Below, piece by piece: positions 37,649-43,363 of a DNA stretch of 43,363 nt (position 1 is the first letter of the stretch; each line of letters begins with the position of its first letter). The notes below the pieces were generated by a model. That model saw nothing but the letters and a program-made list of their open reading frames with translations. It ran no database searches and was not told the DNA's origin. Origin of the DNA: a virus; IMG/VR virus record IMGVR_UViG_3300031629_000009, positions 1-43,363 of that record, one strand, 5' to 3'. The translations under genes were made by a program, and so were the position numbers.

Positions 37649-39620
37649 TATACGAACTCCCTGCAGTGTTCGTATCAGAGATCACACGCACAGTGAGATC
37701 GATGATCCCGCCGAAACCAGACGCATTGGTCGGAGGACTCGTCTGGCTAAAGCTCACCGCCTCCAAAATCACCCGGTACGTCTCATCGGTTTGCAGATCC
37801 TGGTAAGTAAACGGCCACGATCCACGAGACTGCTCCTCCAGCGACCTCCACCTGGCAAGTGCATAACCCTCATAGCCGTACGGAACCCCGCGAGAATCCC
37901 GCTCATGGTCAAAGCACAAAAGTGGAGCCTTGATCAACCGTTGCCGGTTGACCGCTGGCAACGACCGTAGCGACCACGATTGAATAATCGGTCCCTTAGT
38001 CAGGTCATCACTGGCCTTCAAGGTGAAACCCAGTGCGATCTTGGATGCAGCTTCCAGCTGGCTGATGGCAAACTCAATATCGTTACCCGAAATTTTTCCT
38101 GCAGAACCCATCAAACGCACGGCAGTATCATCAGTTTGGGTAGTCACCGTCAACGTTCCATCCCAATCAGGGGAAAGGTGAATATCTAGACTGTCAAAGT
38201 ATTTACGTTCAGTAGTACCCAGTCGAACATCAGAAGTAGAAAAGAACCCGATCTCCTCCAGCAAGGCAGTAGTTCCAAACAGCTTCACCGATGTGCCCTC
38301 AACACTAGAAAGCAGCACACCGCCATCAGTACCCACCACCACCGAATCACACGAACCCGTCACATCAGCAGGAACCCGCACATCCAACGCCCATGCTGCA
38401 CGAGAAGTAGAATCAATCTCACTCAGATCCACCCGCACCACACCAGTTCTTTCCTCACCCGCATCCAGAGTCGGGTAGTACAAAAACCGGTCATACGCAG
38501 CGAACGGACCATTAGCTAGCGGTGCAGTCAAACGCGCACCATAAGTAACCCCAGTCGTATCCATCGTTCCAATGCGAATCCCCAGAGTCGTAGAGATCGC
38601 GAGATAAGCACCCAGATATGAAGCAATATGCAGAATGGTTTCATTACCAGGGAACTCAGCAACCACAGTAGGTGCATTCAACGTCGGCAACGCCGACGAA
38701 CCAGCCGCAGGAATGTTCAACGTCAATGAATAAATAACCGACTCGGTGGCTGAGGAACCAGCCATCAGAACAAAGTTCGGTGCCGCAACAACCGACCCCC
38801 ACGCATGGCTCGCATTCTTTCGATACAAAGCATCCACATAAGCAAGAGCAACCGTGGCAGCCCCAGTCGCAGGAGGGGCGTCATCCCACAATGCACCCAT
38901 AGAGGCGAGGATCAGACGATCCTTGGCGAAAAATACTTTGGCATTAATGTCAGTCTCAGGGAAAGTGTAAAACTTAGTGGCAGCAGTAGCACCAGGAGTC
39001 AATCCATACACTGCCTTATCCGTGGACAAGTACACACGGGCGTTACCCTCAGTGAAGCTAGTGACGTTCTCACCTGCAGAAATACCAGTGATTGCCGTGG
39101 TGACAAAAGTGTCGCTCACCAAGTAAGCGACCTGCTCGAAACCAATGTAGTAACCCGAGGCAAGCCTGATCAAGTGCGACTTCGTCGCAGCAGTAGCTGA
39201 AAGAGAAACCTTCTGCTCGGTTGCGTTGAGCAACTTCACCTCGCCAGGAGTCCACACATCCACACCCGAAGACGAGTAGAACGAACGCTGGATCTTGTCC
39301 TCACCAATAGGTTCCATCGTGACCGTGCCTGCACCAGCAGACCAGTCGGTCTGCGAACGCAGCCACCAGTTAGTGAAAGACTGATCACCGGGTTGTTCAG
39401 AGTTGTTGATCTGTTCCTTCAGGACAGAAGCCAACCCACGCTGATACGGGGTCTCCACACCAGCAGCAGAAAGAAAACCGATACCCGCAATACCGTAGGC
39501 AAAATCAATCGACTCACCCGGATCAATCGTCCCAACACTGTTACCCAAAGAAAGCGGGTAAATGATCGGACCGGCAATAGCCGCATCAGCCGCCGACCAC
39601 GGTAAGAGTTGGTTAGGCAT
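37638..39620 (-). CDS. Tail protein, beta-rich (tubular B/nozzle-like candidate)
   Basis: 660 residues, strand-rich throughout with Thr/Ser/Ala repeats (SLGNSVGTIDPGESIDFAYG, TWSLRSLPAVNRQ-like end). Size and place after the connector match podovirus tail tubular/nozzle proteins, and a propeller fold is possible. No catalytic motif. The N-terminus overlaps the previous stop (TGATG). Confidence 0.6.
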   Translation of the reverse strand: MPNQLLPWSAADAAIAGPIIYPLSLGNSVGTIDPGESIDFAYGIAGIGFLSAAGVETPYQRGLASVLKEQINNSEQPGDQSFTNWWLRSQTDWSAGAGTVTMEPIGEDKIQRSFYSSSGVDVWTPGEVKLLNATEQKVSLSATAATKSHLIRLASGYYIGFEQVAYLVSDTFVTTAITGISAGENVTSFTEGNARVYLSTDKAVYGLTPGATAATKFYTFPETDINAKVFFAKDRLILASMGALWDDAPPATGAATVALAYVDALYRKNASHAWGSVVAAPNFVLMAGSSATESVIYSLTLNIPAAGSSALPTLNAPTVVAEFPGNETILHIASYLGAYLAISTTLGIRIGTMDTTGVTYGARLTAPLANGPFAAYDRFLYYPTLDAGEERTGVVRVDLSEIDSTSRAAWALDVRVPADVTGSCDSVVVGTDGGVLLSSVEGTSVKLFGTTALLEEIGFFSTSDVRLGTTERKYFDSLDIHLSPDWDGTLTVTTQTDDTAVRLMGSAGKISGNDIEFAISQLEAASKIALGFTLKASDDLTKGPIIQSWSLRSLPAVNRQRLIKAPLLCFDHERDSRGVPYGYEGYALARWRSLEEQSRGSWPFTYQDLQTDETYRVILEAVSFSQTSPPTNASGFGGIIDLTVRVISDTNTAGSSYSVA

Positions 39621-39961
39621 CAGCTACCATCCTTGAGATTCCCCCAGGTTTTTGCACCATTAATGAAATGATTCGCCTCACGAAAGTCAATAGCACTAGC
39701 AGCGTGGATCACGCTGCTTCCGGTAGCGTGAGCGTAAGCACTCGTAGAGTCATAACCGCGAGTAACAGTGAACGTGTTACCGGCAGTGGCAGTAACCAGC
39801 ATCACTTCCTCGCTCGAAGTTCCGTTACCCACCACGATGATGAAAGGCTTCGTAGCTGGATAGCCAGTAGCGAGGTTAAGAGTGATCGACGTCGCACTCG
39901 AGTTCACTCCCGCGATGAGTTGTGCTTCAGCAGCAGATGCTGAGAAATACCTTTTCGACAT
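39620..39961 (-). CDS. Small tail/adaptor protein
   Basis: 113 residues, strand-rich: SATSITLNLATGYPATKPFIIVVGNGTSSEEVMLVTATAGNTFTV (in two parts) and VTRGYDSTSAYAHATGS. This pattern recurs in small phage tail proteins, often as fibre or baseplate adaptors. ATG 39961; stop overlaps the next start. Confidence 0.6.
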   Translation of the reverse strand: MSKRYFSASAAEAQLIAGVNSSATSITLNLATGYPATKPFIIVVGNGTSSEEVMLVTATAGNTFTVTRGYDSTSAYAHATGSSVIHAASAIDFREANHFINGAKTWGNLKDGS

Positions 39962-39969
39962 TGTTCAAC

Positions 39970-40851
39970 CTAACCTGTGTAGTGTGCTCGGGTTACATAC
40001 TTGTGAAGGATCTGGACTTTCTCTTCCTCAAGACGTTGCTGGAAGAGCGTGTATAAGTAGCGGGACTGTTGCGTGATCTGGTTTGGATCAACCTGCTTAT
40101 CTAATGAGCCGGGCTCAATAGCCCTAGTCGAAGCAAGATAAGAAGTTGCTGTCGACATTAGTCGAGCAGCAGCACCCAGAATGATTACGTCATAGGAAGT
40201 ATCAGGAAGTAGAGTGTCCGAGAAAGAATTACCAGTAGTCAACTGCACTGGGCTTCTGAAGAACGTGACGTACATTTTCATGCCCGTCATCGTTGGGTCA
40301 TACACATACAAGCTCTTGTTCGTGGAAGATGCAGCACTCTGAGGATCGAACTTCCATCTGCGAACGTACTCACTATCACCGTAAGTACTGAAATCGGCAG
40401 CGAGAACGTTAAGTACTCGCTGAGTGTAAGTAGGAAGATCATAGGAAACCGTTTGCGGATTAGCTGTCAGTGTCGCCGACTCAATGGCAAACAGTTGGCT
40501 ACCCAAACCACCAATGATTTGGTTGATGGTGTCTCGCACCATCTGTCGCGAATACAGTGGCTGCACAATGATCCGAGATAAGGAAGGGTGCTCAATGGCA
40601 GTCGTGCCATCCATACCGCGACCGTAAGGAGCGATAGTTGCAATGTTGTTTGCGCGGTCAACACTGTCAATCCACACCAGTTCATCATCGATCTCCACAC
40701 GCCCACGACTGATCAAAGCAACATCGTTAGCTTCCAACTGCAACCCAGCCACCGCCAACGTGCTGGTGAGGTGCGTGGACTGCTCCTGATCCCTAGTGAA
40801 GGATCGAAGATATACGAGTACATCGTCAACCATCTGGTCAAAAGTAGCCAT
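39970..40851 (-). CDS. Head-tail connector/tail tubular A-like protein
   Basis: 293 residues from ATG 40851 (TGATG overlap). An early strand-rich domain is followed by a helical C-terminal half (NQIIGGLGSQLFAIESATL, YDVIILGAAARLMSTATSYL, LYTLFQQRLEEEKVQ). Composition and place before the large tail protein fit a podovirus adaptor. No search was possible. Confidence 0.55.
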   Translation of the reverse strand: MATFDQMVDDVLVYLRSFTRDQEQSTHLTSTLAVAGLQLEANDVALISRGRVEIDDELVWIDSVDRANNIATIAPYGRGMDGTTAIEHPSLSRIIVQPLYSRQMVRDTINQIIGGLGSQLFAIESATLTANPQTVSYDLPTYTQRVLNVLAADFSTYGDSEYVRRWKFDPQSAASSTNKSLYVYDPTMTGMKMYVTFFRSPVQLTTGNSFSDTLLPDTSYDVIILGAAARLMSTATSYLASTRAIEPGSLDKQVDPNQITQQSRYLYTLFQQRLEEEKVQILHKYVTRAHYTG

Positions 40852-41111
40852 CAAATATCCTTTACTGCAGTGTCGTTGCGGTTACTCCTCGACACAGCTG
40901 AACGAATATCTTTCAACTGTGTTGATCGAGGTTGGATTCCCTGTGCTCGAGCTGTGCGGTACTCCTTGATTTCGGTTTCCCACTTCATACCTGCGGAAAC
41001 GTCACGAGTGACGTTCACCCCAGTCACACCAGGCTTGTTGCTAGACAAGCACTGCCCGTAAGTCGCATGGTCCTTAGTTCTGCAACCAGTGGTGCAGTTG
41101 TTGTCGTCCAT
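40851..41111 (-). CDS. Small Cys-containing protein
   Basis: 86 residues from ATG 41111 (GTG 41114 also open). N-terminal CTTGCRTKDHATYGQC with three Cys and one His may bind metal; the C-terminal half is helical and basic. Between connector and holin candidate. Similar short N-terminal motifs occur in actinophage structural-region proteins, function unknown. Confidence 0.6.
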   Translation of the reverse strand: MDDNNCTTGCRTKDHATYGQCLSSNKPGVTGVNVTRDVSAGMKWETEIKEYRTARAQGIQPRSTQLKDIRSAVSRSNRNDTAVKDI

Positions 41112-41332
41112 CACTTCGAAGAGTTCTTACCGAAGCGGTCATCTTCAGGGTTAAGTGCGTCTGTGAGAACAACACCACCAGCCGCGATCGCAACAGCGAC
41201 CATTGGATGCAGGTTGAACTGATCCAGGTTCACGATGAACCAGGACAAGGAAGCCCAGATCCCTACCTTTAAGGCAACACCGATAGGTGATGCCGCCAAA
41301 GCGAACAATGCTTCGTTGAACTTGTAGCTCAT
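41111..41332 (-). CDS. Holin candidate, two membrane segments
   Basis: 73 residues: VALKVGIWASLSWFIV and PMVAVAIAAGGVVLTDAL segments, N- and C-termini charged (EDDRFGKNSSK). AGGAGGAG precedes ATG 41332. Size and topology fit a class II holin that opens the membrane for the endolysin. A U-tract terminator lies just upstream. Confidence 0.6.
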   Translation of the reverse strand: MSYKFNEALFALAASPIGVALKVGIWASLSWFIVNLDQFNLHPMVAVAIAAGGVVLTDALNPEDDRFGKNSSK

Positions 41333-41352
41333 ATTTTCTCCTCCAATAGAAA

Positions 41353-41370
41353 AGCCACCCGAAGGTGGCT
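41353..41370 (-). terminator. Intrinsic terminator with TTCG loop
   Basis: AGCCACC/GGTGGCT (7 bp) around CGAA (TTCG on the minus strand), followed on the minus strand by TTTTCTATT. It sits between two membrane-protein genes, 21 nt before the next start, so it could reduce downstream lysis/tail expression. Confidence 0.75.
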
Positions 41371-41438
41371 AGGTTGTGCAATCTTGCGGTTGTTTTCTAT
41401 ACAAAATGTCAGAAAACGTAGCAGTTTATCTGACAGAG

Positions 41439-41666
41439 TTAGCCTTCAAGATGCCATTCGATATGATCATCAACCTTGCCACGCACTTCACGCACATCAG
41501 CACGAATCTCGTTCAAAGTGTCCCGGACACTGCTGCCACCGTTCGGTTTGAATTCTCGCTGCATCGAAGTGACTTGCGTTTTCACGACCCACAGGAGCAC
41601 ACCGATCACTGCCGTGATGACGGTTGTCGCAACACTAACGAGCGCAATGATTTCGCCGGTGTTCAT
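41439..41666 (-). CDS. Single-pass membrane protein, holin/antiholin-like
   Basis: 75 residues. IIALVSVATTVITAVIGVLLWVV forms one strong TM segment; the C-terminus is charged (VRDTLNEIRADVREVRGKVDDHIEWHLEG), likely a coiled coil. Such proteins accompany holins in many actinophages. ATG 41666 overlaps a short upstream ORF stop. Confidence 0.68.
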   Translation of the reverse strand: MNTGEIIALVSVATTVITAVIGVLLWVVKTQVTSMQREFKPNGGSSVRDTLNEIRADVREVRGKVDDHIEWHLEG

Positions 41667-41719
41667 GGCTCAATCGGTGCTTCTACTTCGGGTGCGGAAC
41701 AAGGTTCAGAAATATTCAT
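41663..41719 (-). CDS. Possible 18-aa peptide
   Basis: MNISEPCSAPEVEAPIEP, starting 5 nt after the fibre stop and overlapping the next ATG as ATGA. Weak ribosome site. May just bridge translation; low support. Confidence 0.3.
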   Translation of the reverse strand: MNISEPCSAPEVEAPIEP

Positions 41720-41723
41720 TTAA

Positions 41724-42533
41724 TTACACCTTCACTCGTACGATAACCGCACCTGAACCGCCAGTAAAAGTAGTGTTTGAACCATTGCCGCTCCCGCCAC
41801 CGCCCGTTCCTGCAACTCCGGCGTGACCGCCTGACGCGCCAGTCCCATCATCGCCGTTTACGCCTCCGCCGCCGTAACCGTAAGACACTTCAACGCCCGT
41901 TATTGAGGATAGGTAACCGGGGCCACCGTTACCGATAGAGGCGTTGCTGCCATTCGCTCCTGCACCCGCCGCGCCACCACCGCCACCGCTGTTTCTCCAC
42001 TGCGTGGCGTTCGTGGCACCACTACCACCCGGATAACCAAACATCATCCCGAGACCGCCGGGGGAGGTGCCAGCCTGATTCCACGCATTACCGCCACCCC
42101 CGCCGTTTCCGCCGATATATCCGCTTCCAGCCGCAAGACTCCCCGCATGACCGGGGCCGCCACCCCCGCCGCCCAAACCGCCAACAATGGTAGAGAGTGA
42201 GGAATCACCACCGGGTGCGCCACCGGAGCCAACGGTTACGGGCAACGCCCCGGAAGGCAAAAGTATTGTTTGATAGACCACACCACCACCGCCACCACCG
42301 GCACCGGCTCCGTACCCGCTGCCGTGGCCGCTATTTCCCCCACCCGCAACCACGAGTACATCAGCGATGCCTTCAGTGATATTCAAAGTCCCTGAACTTG
42401 AAAACTTTATGTATTTGTAAGACACGCCTTCGGAGTCTGTGTAGGTGCCCGTGGCCGTGTTAGAGAAATCGGCGTTAGAAACGCCGCTGCCAATCTCAGC
42501 AGCACCAAAATATAGTTTCCCAGTAGTTGGCAT
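41724..42533 (-). CDS. Glycine-rich tail fibre/receptor-binding protein
   Basis: 269 residues. After about 70 residues of strand-rich fibre base (GKLYFGAAEIGSGVSNADFSN), a Gly-rich domain with many GGGGG and GGNGG turns follows, ending GAVIVRVKV. The tail end and repeats match the polyglycine-II-like tips of phage fibres that touch the host surface. Paralogue of the partial gene at 42766. TGATG overlap with the upstream gene. Confidence 0.78.
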   Translation of the reverse strand: MPTTGKLYFGAAEIGSGVSNADFSNTATGTYTDSEGVSYKYIKFSSSGTLNITEGIADVLVVAGGGNSGHGSGYGAGAGGGGGGVVYQTILLPSGALPVTVGSGGAPGGDSSLSTIVGGLGGGGGGPGHAGSLAAGSGYIGGNGGGGGNAWNQAGTSPGGLGMMFGYPGGSGATNATQWRNSGGGGGAAGAGANGSNASIGNGGPGYLSSITGVEVSYGYGGGGVNGDDGTGASGGHAGVAGTGGGGSGNGSNTTFTGGSGAVIVRVKV

Positions 42534-42724
42534 CAGTCAGTCACCACATACAAAGTAGTAGCGTCAGGAGTGAGAGCGTCATACTCCGCCTGCGTCAAAG
42601 CGACAGCATCAGTAATGCTGTCGCCAACAATCTTGTCTGCTACGGCGGCAGACAGTTCGCTGTCTGTTGCAAGCGACTGCCCACCAAGGTCAGCGAGTGT
42701 TCGTGCTCTAGTTTCAGTCATCAT
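42533..42724 (-). CDS. Short fibre-region protein
   Basis: 63 residues (TRARTLADLGGQSLATDSELSAAVADKI, AEYDALTPDATTLYVVTD). The last 15 residues (TQAEYDAL-x-P-DATTLYVVTD) resemble the 'EYxALxPxxxTLYVI' ends of small phage tail/fibre proteins. It lies between two Gly-rich fibre genes and may be a fibre collar or trimer cap. Confidence 0.7.
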   Translation of the reverse strand: MMTETRARTLADLGGQSLATDSELSAAVADKIVGDSITDAVALTQAEYDALTPDATTLYVVTD

Positions 42725-42765
42725 TTATCCAATCGTTACTGTGTCGGAAAAATCGGTGGCGTTCA

Positions 42766-43363
42766 TTAGCCGAGGGCGTAACGGATGATGACGAGGCCGG
42801 GCGATCCGTCGCCCCCGGTGCGCGTTCCAGTAGAGTTTGTCGCACCAGCACCCCCACCTCCGTTACCAAAACCAGTCGCATCAAAGCCATTCTGAGACAT
42901 GGAGGCTCCTGACCCGTTTCCACCACCGCCGAGGCCTCCATTCCCCGGTGTGCTCACCCCCACATAGCCACCGCCACCGCCACCGCCTGCTATTCCACGA
43001 ACTTGACCGTCAAAATTTATGAGCAATCCGTCGCCGCCGTCACCTCGGCTACTCGCATCTATGATCGAATCACCCGCTTCTGTATAGCCACCACCCCCGC
43101 CGCCAGCGTAAGGGATAACGTTTCCAGACCCCTTAGCGTTTCCTCCTTGAAAGCCCTGTCCGGCAGTTCCAACCGCGCCTGTGGGGTTAATCGCGCCTGA
43201 GAAAGACGCGCCACCGCCACCGGAACCTCCAGAACGCGCTGCGTATCCGCTGTACGAAGCATTGCCCGTGCCACCGCCGACAGCGGTCAACGCACCAAAT
43301 ACAGAATCACCACCATTGGGGTAAAGGGTGTAGTAAGGCAGTCCTTGACCTAAAGCTCCGACT
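42766..43363 (-). CDS. Glycine-rich fibre protein, 5' end cut by window edge
   Basis: The frame is open from the window edge (first full codon at 43362) to the stop after GLVIIRYALG. It continues upstream of the TTG at 43290, which need not be the start. 198 visible residues are Gly-rich (GGGGGGYTEAGD, GGGGGGGYVGVS) with the same C-terminal pattern as the 41724 gene. The missing N-terminus could be encoded by the truncated gene at the left window end. Confidence 0.78.
   Translation of the reverse strand, partial: VGALGQGLPYYTLYPNGGDSVFGALTAVGGGTGNASYSGYAARSGGSGGGGASFSGAINPTGAVGTAGQGFQGGNAKGSGNVIPYAGGGGGGYTEAGDSIIDASSRGDGGDGLLINFDGQVRGIAGGGGGGGYVGVSTPGNGGLGGGGNGSGASMSQNGFDATGFGNGGGGAGATNSTGTRTGGDGSPGLVIIRYALG

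Overview
The window is almost entirely phage: a genome-sized stretch of a tailed, podovirus-like bacteriophage that probably infects an actinobacterium. The actinobacterial hint comes mainly from a WhiB-type transcription factor (C-C-C-C plus GYWGG), together with an Rpf/transglycosylase-like hydrolase. The phage looks temperate, because it carries a tyrosine integrase next to a divergently oriented HTH regulator. No tape-measure, sheath or tail-chaperone genes are recognisable. The head genes include an N4-gp56-like capsid protein and a 2714-residue putative internal virion protein, which fits a short-tailed phage.

Layout. (1) 1-17815, minus strand, read right to left: terminase large subunit, portal, three small proteins, the giant protein, three medium virion proteins, a non-coding stretch with a tRNA-like minihelix, scaffold, major capsid protein, and a fibre-like gene cut by the window edge. 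(2) 17816-18780: about 965 bp without a convincing gene, containing GC-rich palindromes and three identical 20-bp palindromic repeats. (3) 18781-27614, plus strand: about 25 small early genes, many with Cys pairs, mostly coupled by 1-8 nt overlaps. They are interrupted by two near-identical operator/promoter cassettes, and a bidirectional terminator closes the block. (4) 35436-27716, minus strand: HTH regulator, Cas4-like nuclease, SSB-like protein, RecA/DnaB-like ATPase, zinc-ribbon protein, HslV-like peptidase, transglycosylase, Hjc-like nuclease, WhiB, primase in two frames, MazG-like protein, metallophosphoesterase and a sigma-like protein. No DNA polymerase is visible. (5) 35637-36855, plus strand: integrase and a small zinc protein. 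(6) 43363-36952, minus strand: glycine-rich fibres, holin candidates, connector/tail proteins and an endolysin split into two genes.

Blocks 1 and 6 make sense as one late operon if the two window ends are joined: terminase, head, fibres, tail, lysis, then the terminator at 36.9 kb. The contig therefore probably represents a circular or circularly permuted genome opened inside a fibre gene.

The most unusual items are the 45-nt acceptor/T-arm minihelix in the head operon, an HslV/proteasome-like Ntn peptidase with Thr/Asp/Lys in place, an ADP-ribosyltransferase-like domain inside the giant virion protein, the triple 20-bp palindrome before the first early gene, and a dispersed GCAACATG motif found almost only at gene boundaries of the regulatory half.
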